Shown here in pieces: positions 51,877 through 60,529 of a stretch of DNA of 64,000 nt. Where the stretch lies: contig CANLVD010000006.1 of assembly GCA_947494445.1 (NCBI GenBank), positions 124,001-188,000 on the forward strand, written 5' to 3'. The notes under the pieces were generated by a model. It was not told the origin of the DNA. It saw only the letters and a list, made by a program, of their open reading frames with translations, and searched no databases. Made by a program: the position numbers and the translations under genes. The number at the start of each line of letters is the position of its first letter. Positions within the stretch are counted from its first letter, which is position 1. This stretch comes from an uncultured Paracoccaceae bacterium. GTDB taxonomy: Bacteria > Pseudomonadota > Alphaproteobacteria > Rhodobacterales > Rhodobacteraceae.

Positions 51877-54039
51877 ATGAGCATGCGCGTAGAACGGTTT
51901 GGGCTGCAAGTTGCAGCGGAATTGGCAGAGTTTGTCGAGACGGACGCCCTGTCCGGCCTCGGTCTGGAGGCTGACCAGTTCTGGAAGGGCCTGTCAGACG
52001 CGGTCGACACACTGGGGCCAAAGAACCGGGCGCTGGTGGCCAAGCGGGAAGACCTGCAGCGTCAGATCGATGAATGGCATATCGCGCGCAAGGGGCAGGC
52101 CCATGACGCGACAGCCTATGAGGCATTCCTGCGCGAGATCGGCTATCTGGTCGCGGAAGGCCCGGACTTTTCGATCGAGACCAGCAACATCGACCCTGAG
52201 ATTTCGACCATCGCTGGCCCTCAACTTGTGGTGCCTGTGATGAACGCGCGCTACTCGCTCAATGCGGCCAACGCGCGCTGGGGCAGTCTCTATGATGCAC
52301 TTTATGGCACTGATGCCATGGGCGATGCGCCTGCGTCGAAGTCCTATGATGCGGGACGGGGGCAGCGCGTGATAGCCTGGTCAAAGGCATTTCTGGATGA
52401 GGTCACGCCCCTTGATGGCGCTGCTTGGGCCGATGTGACCGGCCTGTCGGTCACAGATGGGACACTGATGGCAACAACCGGGCAGGGTGCAAAACCTCTC
52501 AAGGACCCAAGCCAGTTCGCCGGCCACAAGGATTGGCCAACCGCGCGTCCCGGTGAAGTGTTTTTGCGCAATCATGACCTGCTGATCCGTTTGATCCTCG
52601 ACAGCTCGCAGGAGATCGGAGCCGCCGATCCGCTCAGCCTTTCGGACGTCCAGCTTGAGGCCGCGATCACTTCGATCATGGATTGCGAAGACAGCGTGGC
52701 GGCCGTGGATGCCGAGGACAAGGTGCTGGCCTACACCAACTGGCTGGGCCTGATGCGCGGTGATCTGACGGAAGCAGTGGCCAAAGGCGGGCGCAATTTT
52801 ACCCGCAAACTGTCGGATGACGTCAGTTTTACCGCTCCCGATGGCACGATTCAGACCCACAAGGGCCGCGCCCTGATGCTGGTGCGCAATGTCGGCCAGT
52901 TGATGACGACACCCGCAGTGCTGAACGCCGCAGGAGACGAGATCCCTGAAGAGCTGCTGGACGCATATTGCACGGTTCTGTGCGCGATGCATGATCTGGC
53001 CAAGTCAGATGGCCTGCGCAATTCGGTCAAAGGCTCGGTCTATGTGGTCAAGCCCAAGATGCACGGGCCAGAAGAGGTTGCGTTCGCAGACGAGATTTTC
53101 GATCACGTCGAGGCGCATCTGGGACTGCCCGCCCATACTGTCAAGCTGGGCATCATGGATGAGGAGCGGCGCACGACCGTGAACCTCAAGGAATGCATCC
53201 GGGCTGCCAAACACCGCGTGGCTTTCATCAACACTGGCTTTCTGGATCGCACCGGCGATGAGATGCACACCTCGATGGAGGCCGGTGCCATGATCCGCAA
53301 GGCGGAGATGAAGGCGCAGCCCTGGATCCTGGCTTACGAGGACAACAATGTGGATGTGGGCCTTGCCTGCGGATTGCGTGGGCGCGCCCAGATTGGCAAA
53401 GGCATGTGGGCCATGCCGGATCTGATGGCGGGCATGCTGGACCAGAAGATCGGGCATCCACTGGCCGGTGCAAACTGCGCTTGGGTGCCGAGCCCCACAG
53501 CGGCCACGCTGCATGCCACTCATTACCACAAGGTCTCGGTCGTTGAGCAGCAGGAGATTCTGGCAAGCGCCGGACCACGCGCCAAGCTGGCTGATCTGCT
53601 GACCATCCCAGTCAGCCCGGGCACCAACTGGTCCGATGAAGACATCCGTGCCGAGCTCGAGAACAACGCGCAGGGCATTCTGGGCTACACCGTGCGCTGG
53701 GTCGATCAGGGGGTGGGGTGTTCCAAGGTCCCCGACATCAACGACATCGGGTTGATGGAAGACCGGGCGACCTGCCGCATCTCGTCCCAGCATATGGCGA
53801 ACTGGTTGCATCACGGTGTGGTCAGTGCCGCGCAGATCCGCGACGTGATGGAGCGTATGGCCGTTGTGGTCGACGCACAGAATGCCGGCGATCCGCTCTA
53901 TATGCCGATGGCGCCCGCGTTCGATGGTGAGGCCTTTAAGGCCGCTCTCGCACTTGTGCTGGATGGCACCAATCAACCCTCTGGCTATACCGAACCACTG
54001 CTCCACGCCGGACGACTGGCATTGAAGAAAGCATCCTGA
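51877..54039 (+). CDS. glcB: Malate synthase G
   Basis: 720 residues, the monomeric G isoform length. The family active-site regions are visible: [32 protein letters not shown], the Mg/glyoxylate site around [17 protein letters not shown] and [16 protein letters not shown], and the C-terminal [14 protein letters not shown] with the catalytic aspartate/cysteine region. It condenses glyoxylate with acetyl-CoA to malate. With glcG one base downstream it is positioned to use glyoxylate from glycolate or purine breakdown. ATG 51883 is a possible alternative start. Confidence 0.95.
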   Translation: MSMRVERFGLQVAAELAEFVETDALSGLGLEADQFWKGLSDAVDTLGPKNRALVAKREDLQRQIDEWHIARKGQAHDATAYEAFLREIGYLVAEGPDFSIETSNIDPEISTIAGPQLVVPVMNARYSLNAANARWGSLYDALYGTDAMGDAPASKSYDAGRGQRVIAWSKAFLDEVTPLDGAAWADVTGLSVTDGTLMATTGQGAKPLKDPSQFAGHKDWPTARPGEVFLRNHDLLIRLILDSSQEIGAADPLSLSDVQLEAAITSIMDCEDSVAAVDAEDKVLAYTNWLGLMRGDLTEAVAKGGRNFTRKLSDDVSFTAPDGTIQTHKGRALMLVRNVGQLMTTPAVLNAAGDEIPEELLDAYCTVLCAMHDLAKSDGLRNSVKGSVYVVKPKMHGPEEVAFADEIFDHVEAHLGLPAHTVKLGIMDEERRTTVNLKECIRAAKHRVAFINTGFLDRTGDEMHTSMEAGAMIRKAEMKAQPWILAYEDNNVDVGLACGLRGRAQIGKGMWAMPDLMAGMLDQKIGHPLAGANCAWVPSPTAATLHATHYHKVSVVEQQEILASAGPRAKLADLLTIPVSPGTNWSDEDIRAELENNAQGILGYTVRWVDQGVGCSKVPDINDIGLMEDRATCRISSQHMANWLHHGVVSAAQIRDVMERMAVVVDAQNAGDPLYMPMAPAFDGEAFKAALALVLDGTNQPSGYTEPLLHAGRLALKKAS

Positions 54040-54040
54040 C

Positions 54041-54469
54041 ATGGCTGAGATTTCTCTGAACAAGGCCCGCACGATCATCAAGGGCACATTTGCCAAATCC
54101 CGGGAACTGGGGCTGAAACCGATTGCCGCTGTGGTGCTGGATACCGGAGGCCATCTGAAGGCCTTTGAACGTCAGGACGGTGCATCACCGGGGCGTTTTC
54201 AGGTAGCCGGTGGCAAGGCCTATGGCTCGATCATGTTGGGCATTCCAAGTTCTGCCCAGATGGCGCGAGCGGAAAGTCAGGCCTATTTCATCGGTGCCGT
54301 GAACGCGGCCTTTGACGGGCGGCTGATCCCGGTGCCCGGCGGCATCCTGATCCGCAATTCCAAAGGTGTCCTGATCGGTGCGCTGGGAGTGTCGGGTGAT
54401 ACATCCGAGAATGATGTTCTGGCCGGCTGTGCGGGGATTGAACTGGCGGGCTATCAAGCCGAGGCCTGA
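54041..54469 (+). CDS. glcG: GlcG/HbpS-family haem-binding-like protein
   Basis: 142 residues, one GlcG domain: SLNKARTIIKGTFAKSRELGLKPIAAVVLD, GGHLKAFERQDGA, and the C-terminal GVLIGALGVSGDTSENDVLAGCAG. The family is named from the E. coli glycolate operon; related proteins bind haem or act as cofactor-assisted accessory proteins, and the exact role is unsettled. It follows glcB by one base. There is no signal peptide, so it is cytoplasmic here. Confidence 0.88.
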   Translation: MAEISLNKARTIIKGTFAKSRELGLKPIAAVVLDTGGHLKAFERQDGASPGRFQVAGGKAYGSIMLGIPSSAQMARAESQAYFIGAVNAAFDGRLIPVPGGILIRNSKGVLIGALGVSGDTSENDVLAGCAGIELAGYQAEA

Positions 54470-54504
54470 GCCGGGAAAGAGGGCCGCAGGGCAAGCCCTG
54501 CGGT

Positions 54505-54537
54505 GCCTCTGGCGGGGATATTTCCACCAAGAAGTGA
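54505..54537 (+). repeat. Dispersed intergenic repeat, copy 3
   Basis: GCCTCTGGCGGGGATATTTC then CACCAAGAAGTGA, close to the minus-strand sequence at 25729-25763, including the trailing CCAAGAAGTG. It follows a small hairpin CCGCAGGG-caag-CCCTGCGG (54484-54503) and precedes a terminator. Confidence 0.7.
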
Positions 54538-54541
54538 TACG

Positions 54542-54574
54542 AAAAAAGCCCCGCTGATCAGGCGGGGCTTTTTT
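54542..54574. terminator. Bidirectional terminator between glcG and the FadL-like porin gene
   Basis: A 13-bp perfect stem AAAAAAGCCCCGC / GCGGGGCTTTTTT with loop TGATCAG. A-run and T-run flank the GC stem, so it can stop transcription of both convergent genes. Confidence 0.93.
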
Positions 54575-54594
54575 GCATGAAGTGGTGTCAAACC

Positions 54595-55710
54595 TTAGAG
54601 ATCGAAGCCGATCTTGAAACCTGCGGCAATCGCGGAACCGCCGGAATACTGGGTCAACAGGCTGTTGTTGGTGTCGCCCAGATCGATGTAGGAAACGCCG
54701 CCCGAGATGGTCATGTTGTCCATCTTGTACCGCAGACCAAGGTTCAGCGCCTGCCGGCCGTCAACCGGACCGAGCGAGGTCAGAACCGTGTCATTGCCCG
54801 GCTCGTAAGTCACGGAGACAGAGCCTGCCAGCGTGTCTGTCAACTGACGGCCAACGCCCAGTGTGTAGGTTGTCCAGTCGTCGGTGTACTGAACCAGCGT
54901 GCCGGGAGGGTAGAAGTTCGGGGTGATGTTGAACTCCGACCAGTCAACCCAGCGGATCGAACCGAAGACCAGCGTGCCAGGGGCAACGCCTGTCTGGAAT
55001 TCCAGCTGGAGGCTGTCGGGTGTGGTGATCGAAAACTCGGATGCGGTTGGTGCGCCACCGGTGAGAGCGGACGTCTCGGTCGTTTCCAGATCATGGTCGA
55101 TCTCGGAGTAGTAGGTGAGCGCCACACGAAGAGCGATCTCGGGCTTTTCATATGCCACACCGGCCATGTAGCCGAACCCGTAGCTGGCTTCGGTCGCGAC
55201 ATCGAAAGACCCGGCAAACGGCACTTGGGCATCCGCTTTCAGACGCTGGACGCGCAGACCACCATAGATGCTGACATTTGGTGCAACTTCATAGATCAGG
55301 GCACCGGTCAGGGCATGGGTTTCAAGATCAGCGCCGGAGCCCTGATAAAGCGCGCTGGCCGCGGGCAAGGCGCCGGTTGCGGCGGGGTAGGACGTGCTGG
55401 CACCAAAAGGCTGGTCGAGGATCAGGGCATAGCCCAGTTTGTCATTCACATCCGCACGATAGGCCGCGCCCAATGTGGCGTAGCTGTCAAACAGATCGCC
55501 GGTGCTGCCTGTCAGCGCGACCGGTCCGGGAGCAAATCCGCCAGTACCTTCAAGTTTCGGGCTCACGAATGCGAGGCTGAATTCAGCGTAGCGGCCATCC
55601 TGAAACAGAACGCTGGTGCTGGGCGCTGAACGCTCGATGCCACCGGCAAAAGCCGTGCTGGCGAGCAGAGTTGTTGCAAGCCCGCAGCCTGCGAGCAACT
55701 TGATGGACAT
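54595..55710 (-). CDS. FadL/OmpP1-family outer membrane transport protein
   Basis: 371 residues with a signal peptide (KLLAGCGLATTLLASTAFA-GG). The rest alternates short aromatic beta-strands and loops (for example YATLGAAYRADV, YGFGYMAGVAYEKPEIALRVALTYYS, TYTLGVGRQLTDTLAGSVSVTYEPG) and ends in a strand finishing FDL, as in an outer-membrane barrel. The N-terminal GIERSAPST resembles the hatch region of FadL-like proteins. It probably lets hydrophobic molecules cross the outer membrane; the ligand is unknown. It is smaller than E. coli FadL (about 420-450). Confidence 0.85.
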   Translation of the reverse strand: MSIKLLAGCGLATTLLASTAFAGGIERSAPSTSVLFQDGRYAEFSLAFVSPKLEGTGGFAPGPVALTGSTGDLFDSYATLGAAYRADVNDKLGYALILDQPFGASTSYPAATGALPAASALYQGSGADLETHALTGALIYEVAPNVSIYGGLRVQRLKADAQVPFAGSFDVATEASYGFGYMAGVAYEKPEIALRVALTYYSEIDHDLETTETSALTGGAPTASEFSITTPDSLQLEFQTGVAPGTLVFGSIRWVDWSEFNITPNFYPPGTLVQYTDDWTTYTLGVGRQLTDTLAGSVSVTYEPGNDTVLTSLGPVDGRQALNLGLRYKMDNMTISGGVSYIDLGDTNNSLLTQYSGGSAIAAGFKIGFDL

Positions 55711-55795
55711 GAGGGATCCTCCACAGAAATACCATACCCCTTTGCCGGGGCTTGGGAGGCAGTGTTACATGGCGTTTTTGTGAACCGTCAACAAA

Positions 55796-55831
55796 TGACG
55801 CCGCGTCACGGAATCTTGTGAAGCGGCGTCA
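55796..55831 (-). terminator. Hairpin downstream of ppa, probable terminator
   Basis: Arms TGACGCCGC / GCGGCGTCA (9 bp), extended inside by TCAC/GTGA. On the minus strand the stem is followed by TTTGTT, a weak T-tract, so it probably ends the ppa transcript 35 bases after its stop. Confidence 0.55.
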
Positions 55832-55865
55832 CGTTGCAAATATGTATCTGTTGGCCGGTTTGGCC

Positions 55866-56402
55866 CTATTTGGACATCGCATCCAGCGAGGTCTGCAGGA
55901 TCGCCTCAGCTTCGGCCTTGTCGCCCCAGCCTATGACCTTGACCCATTTGCCGTCCTCAAGATCCTTGTAGTGCTCGAAGAAATGCTTGATCCGGTCGCG
56001 GGTTTTCTGAGGAATATCAGTCAGGTCCTGAATGCCGGCCTGAAACGGGTCGACCTTTTCCACGGGTACGGCCAGCAGCTTGTCATCCATGCCGCCGTCG
56101 TCTTCCATCTTCAGAACACCCACCGGGCGGCAGCGAATGACTGAACCGGGCATCAGCGAGAAATCGTTGAGCACCAGCACATCTGTCGGATCACCATCGG
56201 CGTGCAAAGTGTTGGGCACAAAGCCGTAGTTGCAGGGGTAGAACATCGGTGTGTTGACCACACGGTCCACGAAAACAGCCCCTGATTCTTTGTCGATCTC
56301 ATATTTCACCGGCGCGCCACCACCGGCACCGCCAGGGATTTCGATGACCACGTTGATGTCTTTGGGCGGGTTTTTCCCGGCAGGGATCTTGTCGATGTTC
56401 AT
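55866..56402 (-). CDS. ppa: Inorganic pyrophosphatase (family I)
   Basis: 178 residues, normal for bacterial PPase. Conserved segments: VKYEIDKESGAVFVDR, PCNYGFVPNTL, the metal-binding DGDPTDVLVLND and GVLKMEDDGGMDDKLLAV. It hydrolyses pyrophosphate in the cytoplasm. A short Gly-rich insert (PGGAGGGAP) replaces the usual NSxDPV turn before the first motif. Confidence 0.96.
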   Translation of the reverse strand: MNIDKIPAGKNPPKDINVVIEIPGGAGGGAPVKYEIDKESGAVFVDRVVNTPMFYPCNYGFVPNTLHADGDPTDVLVLNDFSLMPGSVIRCRPVGVLKMEDDGGMDDKLLAVPVEKVDPFQAGIQDLTDIPQKTRDRIKHFFEHYKDLEDGKWVKVIGWGDKAEAEAILQTSLDAMSK

Positions 56403-56468
56403 GAGCTTTTTCCTCGAAACTGTAAGCTTGGGCAGCGCCTAGCACGGGGACAGGATCACGAAAAGGGG

Positions 56469-57347
56469 TCAGTTCTGCGCGTTTTGTCGCTTTTGCTCTG
56501 ACAGGATGTTGATCAGATTGCCCAGAACGATGATCACGGCACCGACAAGAACGCTGATCTCAAGCGCTTCTCCGAACAGCCACATGCCAAGCGCGGTCAC
56601 CACCGGCAGGCGGGCAAACTCCATCGGAGCCACGATGGTCGCAGGCGCAACCGACAATGCCGTGGTCAGCGACAGATGTGCGGTCAGCCCGCAGACGCCG
56701 ACCACGCCCACCCAGATCCACATCGTGTTGCTTGGCCACGGGATGCCTTCGGGCAGCGACAGGATCAGGCCAAAACCGGCCTGCATCAAGGTCATCCAGA
56801 ACAAAACGCACAGCACGGTATCGGTGCGCGAGATGGTCTTGGTGTAAAGCGTGTTGAGCGCAAAGCCGATGGCCGCTCCCAGTCCTGCGGCATGGCCCAG
56901 CTCAAAGGGTGCAACCCCGGGGCGGGCGACGACCAGAACACCGATGAAACCAAGCGTCGCGGCCAGAACGCGCGCACGTGTCATTTTCTCGCCCAGAAAG
57001 AACGGGGCCAGGATTGCCACCCAGATCGGGTTGGTGAACTCAAGCGAGACAAGCTGCGCCAACGGGATCACCGCAACCCCGTAGAACCACAGGTTCTGAG
57101 CTGCGAAATGGACCACGTTGCGTTGCACATGTGCGCCCATCCGTCGGGTGCGGACCTGAGCGAACCCCTTGGCCGAGATAGACAGGAGCGCAAGAACAAT
57201 CACCACCCCGATGACAGAGCGGTAGAACATCAATTCGAATGTGTTAAGCTCGGCTGCAATCATTCGCCCCGCCACGGCCATGGCAGAAAACGACGCAATG
57301 GCGCCAAGCATCCAGAGCGCTGCCAGGAGGGGGCGGGAGTCGGACAT
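56469..57347 (-). CDS. EamA/DMT-family membrane transporter (RhaT/YdcZ-like)
   Basis: 292 residues from the ATG at 57347; a longer reading adds a hydrophilic leader that is not conserved. Ten hydrophobic helices form two EamA repeats, with SLEFTNPIWVAILAPFFLGEKMTRARVLA ending the first and MEFARLPVVTALGMWLFGEALE in the second. It is an exporter-type carrier of unknown substrate. It diverges from the degenerate peptidase gene across 72 bp. Confidence 0.85.
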   Translation of the reverse strand: MSDSRPLLAALWMLGAIASFSAMAVAGRMIAAELNTFELMFYRSVIGVVIVLALLSISAKGFAQVRTRRMGAHVQRNVVHFAAQNLWFYGVAVIPLAQLVSLEFTNPIWVAILAPFFLGEKMTRARVLAATLGFIGVLVVARPGVAPFELGHAAGLGAAIGFALNTLYTKTISRTDTVLCVLFWMTLMQAGFGLILSLPEGIPWPSNTMWIWVGVVGVCGLTAHLSLTTALSVAPATIVAPMEFARLPVVTALGMWLFGEALEISVLVGAVIIVLGNLINILSEQKRQNAQN

Positions 57348-57419
57348 AATGCGGCAGACACTGCTGTGTAACCTCACCAATGGCAAGGGATATCCCCGCT
57401 GCCGGACAAGGGTCGGAAA

Positions 57420-58076
57420 ATGCCTGTGGTCTTGATGCTTGTGATGCTCCTGTCGGTCACTTCGGTTCAGGCCCAGACCTTGCGTATGTCGGAACTGGAT
57501 CCCGACACGAACCGTGCGGTTGCTCCGGTGATACGGGCGGCAAATGCCCTCTTTCCCAGACTGCCGGGAGTGACGCTGACAACGCGGATCGATGCGCTCT
57601 GCGGGGGTGATGACGAGACCAGCGAACATGTGCGCTACTGCACCGACCAGAACCTGATCTTTCTGACCCGCGGGTTGGTGGCTGAGGTCGGCTCAAAGGA
57701 CGCGGCCTTCATCCTTGCACACGCCTACGGTCATGCGGTGCAGGTACGCCACGGCGTGGCCGACATCGCCTTGCGGGCCATCACGACCCAGCGATTGCGT
57801 GAAGTCGAATTGCGCCGGATGGTCGAAAGTCAGGTCGCCTGCAACGCAGGTGTCATTCTCGATCGTGCCTTTGGCGATGATGCGCCCGACGGTCCCGGAT
57901 CGCAGTATTTCGCAAACGCCCATTGGGGCAGGGCACCGCTCGCATCCCGGGCCAAGATCGCGCTGGATTTGGAAGAGCAGCGGCGCTGGTATCAGATCGG
58001 GCGCAGACAGGGTCTTTCAGCCTGCGAAGTGGGCGACATTCCCATCGAGCCTCTGCGCCAGTTCATCCGCCGTTAA
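57420..58076 (+). CDS. Secreted degenerate neutral zinc metallopeptidase-like protein
   Basis: 218 residues with a signal peptide (PVVLMLVMLLSVTSVQA). The body follows the YpfJ-type putative metalloprotease plan: a two-cysteine segment (C61 ... C74) before NLIFLTRGL, a helix with ILAHAYGHAVQ where the HExxH zinc motif should be, and MVESQVACNAGVILDRA where ELQADCxAG should be. The catalytic glutamate is alanine (H101-A102-x-x-H105), and the downstream acidic zinc-ligand position also reads alanine (A140). It is probably inactive as a protease and may bind a partner instead. It is followed 51 bp later by another small secreted protein. Confidence 0.65.
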   Translation: MPVVLMLVMLLSVTSVQAQTLRMSELDPDTNRAVAPVIRAANALFPRLPGVTLTTRIDALCGGDDETSEHVRYCTDQNLIFLTRGLVAEVGSKDAAFILAHAYGHAVQVRHGVADIALRAITTQRLREVELRRMVESQVACNAGVILDRAFGDDAPDGPGSQYFANAHWGRAPLASRAKIALDLEEQRRWYQIGRRQGLSACEVGDIPIEPLRQFIRR

Positions 58077-58127
58077 CTTGCCGCTGGATAGGCTGAACCG
58101 ACCGTCCCGCATTGCAGGTTCCGCTTG

Positions 58128-58559
58128 ATGAGATGTGTTCTATTGATCCTTGCACTGGCGTTCACGCCGCCTGCGGCCTTGGGCAATGCCCTTGGTGTTG
58201 AGGCATTGGCGCGCTGCATCATGCTCCAGCGCGACATGGCACGGGATGAGGCCGAGGTGGCCGCACGCGGCCCAGATCTCGAACGTGCGATTGCCGAGGC
58301 GGCTGAGTTGCGCCTCAGGGCAGCCTCGCTCAAGGATACGGCGCGGGTGGACGGGCAGGTGGCTGTCGCGCTCATTAAACTGAACGCTCAGCGCAAGGTG
58401 TTGAATACCTCCATCACAACCCAGTCCGAGGCGTTGGCGCAGGCAGCCACGCGCCATGCCGAACAGGTGGCGCGGTTCAATGCGTCCTGTGGCGGGGCAA
58501 CCTACAGTGCAGAAGATTACGCCCGCGCACTTGGTCTGGTCAGGGGTGCTGCCCGCTAG
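58128..58559 (+). CDS. Small secreted helical protein of unknown function
   Basis: 143 residues from the ATG at 58128 (a TTG one codon earlier is less likely). A signal peptide (RCVLLILALAFTPPAALG) is followed by a long Ala/Glu/Arg-rich helical stretch (about 40-115) with heptad-like spacing, probably a coiled coil. Two cysteines flank the helix (in LARCIML and NASCGGA) and could form a disulphide. I do not recognise a family. It converges with the Rieske-ThDP gene so closely that their stop codons share the bases CTAG at 58556-58559. Confidence 0.6.
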   Translation: MRCVLLILALAFTPPAALGNALGVEALARCIMLQRDMARDEAEVAARGPDLERAIAEAAELRLRAASLKDTARVDGQVAVALIKLNAQRKVLNTSITTQSEALAQAATRHAEQVARFNASCGGATYSAEDYARALGLVRGAAR

Positions 58560-60529
58560 ACGAGATCGGCATCCGTCATGATCTCTACGAGCGCCGGGCC
58601 ATCAACAGCAAGCGCCTTTTCAATCGCCGACGCAATATCCTTGCTGTGTACGACCTTTTCGCCATGGGCCCCGCAGATCTTGGCAAAGGCTGCAAAGGAC
58701 GGATTGTGCAAACCTGTCTCCCAGACCGGCCATTCGCCCGCGCGCTGTTCTTTCGAGATTTTGCCAAGCTCGCCGTTGTTGAGCAGGATATGGGTGATGT
58801 TCATGTTGTGTTTGACGGCAGTGGTCAACTCCCACGGATATTGCCCAAACCCGCCATCGCCAGAGATCGAGATCACCTTGCGGCCCTTGTACTCGTCAAA
58901 ATCCTGCGTCGCGGCCCAGGCTCCCATGCCGGCGGGAAATCCGAACCCGATGGAGCCCAGATAGCCCGACATCAGCACTCGCTGGCCCTTGGTCTCAAAG
59001 TACCGCCCGAAGGAATAGGTGTTGTTGCCAACGTCACAGGCGATGATCGCATCCTCAGGCGCCAAGCGGCTGAGTGCATCGAAAACGGCAAAGGCATGAA
59101 TGCCCTTCTCGGTCTCTTCGGCCATGCGCGAGGTTTTTTCCTTGCGCCAGATCTCCCACCGCTCGGCCAGTTCGGCAATCTGATCGGGCTTGCCATCCGC
59201 GCCGGACAGCGCGGGTACCACGGCCTCGCAGAAGGCACCGATCTCCCCCCAGACGGGCAGGGCGACCGGGTGGAACTTGCCCAGTTGCATCCGCTCAAAA
59301 TCAACCTGAATGATGGGTTTCGAGCGTTCGATGCCTGTGTGATTGGCAAAGCTTGTGCCAAGGGTCAGGATCAGATCAGCCTCATTCATGAACCAGCTGG
59401 CAATCGGTGTGCCGGAGCGGCCCAGCACACCTGCCGCATTGGGATGCGTGTCCGCAATCAGCCCCTTGCCCTTGAAGGTAGTGAGCACGGGCGCCCCGAT
59501 CTTCTCGGCCAGCGCAATGATCTGGGGCCGCGCCTCAAGCGCGCCGTGACCGATCACCAGTATCGGGCGCTGGGCTGCGTTGAGCATCTCCACTGCCTTT
59601 GAAATATCATCAGTCGACGGCGTGACCGTATGCCCCCCGGTCCGGCCCTCAGGCCCCCGCGCATCCGCCGCACTGGGAACGGTTTGCACATCATCGGGGA
59701 AGACCAGATGCGCCACGTCACGCTCGACAATGGCGTTCTTGCAGGCAAGTGACATCAGTTCCGCATGGTTGGACGATGTCAGAACCGTCTGCGAAAAGCG
59801 CGAAACAGCGGCAAATGCCTGCGACAGATCAATGTCCTGGAACGCACCGGGCCCAAAGACCTGCGTCTGCACCTGACCGGTCAGTGCAAGGACCGGCGCG
59901 CGGTCCACCTTGGCATCCCACAAACCCGTCATCAGATTGGTCGCACCGGGTCCGGCAATGGTCAGACAGGCCGCAGGCCTGCCCGTCAGCTTGCCATAGG
60001 CAGATGCTGCAAAACTGGCAGCTCCCTCATGGCGGATGCCGATATAGCCCAGATTGCCCTCGAGCGTTTGCAGCCGGATCGCATCCGATAGGCCCAGATT
60101 GGAATGACCAACCATGCCGAAGACCCGCTTGATCCCCCAGTTGGCCATGGTCTCGACCATCACATCCGTGACCGTGCGCTCATGTGGTGGCTCCGGCTCA
60201 AGGCCCACGAAAATCTCGCCCTCGCGAATGTCGATTGGATAGAGCGTCTGCCCGGTGTCTTCATGCCCACCCGGAGGGGCACCGGTTAGCGGATCGAAAT
60301 CCCAGCCATGCCAGGGGCAGCGGATCCAGCATTGCCCGCCTTCACCTTTTTCGATGGAGCCCTCGCCCAACGGTCCGCCCTGATGCGGACAATGATTGTC
60401 CATCGCGGCCCATTGCCCGTCGAAATGGCTCAGACAGATCGAAACGGTGCGCGCGGTGACAGTCTTGACCCGGCCTTCGGGCAGATCGTCTACATGGCCT
60501 ACGGAAATCCAGTCGCGGTCGTCGCTCAT
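58556..60529 (-). CDS. Rieske [2Fe-2S] domain fused to a ThDP-dependent (pyruvate oxidase/acetolactate synthase-like) enzyme
   Basis: 657 residues. Residues about 5-112 are a complete Rieske ferredoxin domain with ligands C47, H49, C71 and H74. Residues about 117-657 are a full three-domain ThDP enzyme. The ThDP-activating glutamate is E168 in IRHEGAASFAA, the middle domain lies around 305-440, and the cofactor motif runs from G557-D558-G559 to N584-N585. Such enzymes cleave or oxidise 2-oxo acids. A fused Rieske domain suggests that electrons leave the ThDP intermediate one at a time to an iron-sulphur centre. The start overlaps the stop of the Rieske-GltS gene (ATGA). The substrate is unknown. 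It is cytoplasmic, with no signal. Confidence 0.88.
   Translation of the reverse strand: MSDDRDWISVGHVDDLPEGRVKTVTARTVSICLSHFDGQWAAMDNHCPHQGGPLGEGSIEKGEGGQCWIRCPWHGWDFDPLTGAPPGGHEDTGQTLYPIDIREGEIFVGLEPEPPHERTVTDVMVETMANWGIKRVFGMVGHSNLGLSDAIRLQTLEGNLGYIGIRHEGAASFAASAYGKLTGRPAACLTIAGPGATNLMTGLWDAKVDRAPVLALTGQVQTQVFGPGAFQDIDLSQAFAAVSRFSQTVLTSSNHAELMSLACKNAIVERDVAHLVFPDDVQTVPSAADARGPEGRTGGHTVTPSTDDISKAVEMLNAAQRPILVIGHGALEARPQIIALAEKIGAPVLTTFKGKGLIADTHPNAAGVLGRSGTPIASWFMNEADLILTLGTSFANHTGIERSKPIIQVDFERMQLGKFHPVALPVWGEIGAFCEAVVPALSGADGKPDQIAELAERWEIWRKEKTSRMAEETEKGIHAFAVFDALSRLAPEDAIIACDVGNNTYSFGRYFETKGQRVLMSGYLGSIGFGFPAGMGAWAATQDFDEYKGRKVISISGDGGFGQYPWELTTAVKHNMNITHILLNNGELGKISKEQRAGEWPVWETGLHNPSFAAFAKICGAHGEKVVHSKDIASAIEKALAVDGPALVEIMTDADLV

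Noticed and set aside
58556-60529. Reading the Rieske-ThDP protein as a ring-hydroxylating oxygenase
   Set aside because: The domain after the Rieske part has the ThDP motif and catalytic glutamate, not the 2-His-1-carboxylate iron site of oxygenases.
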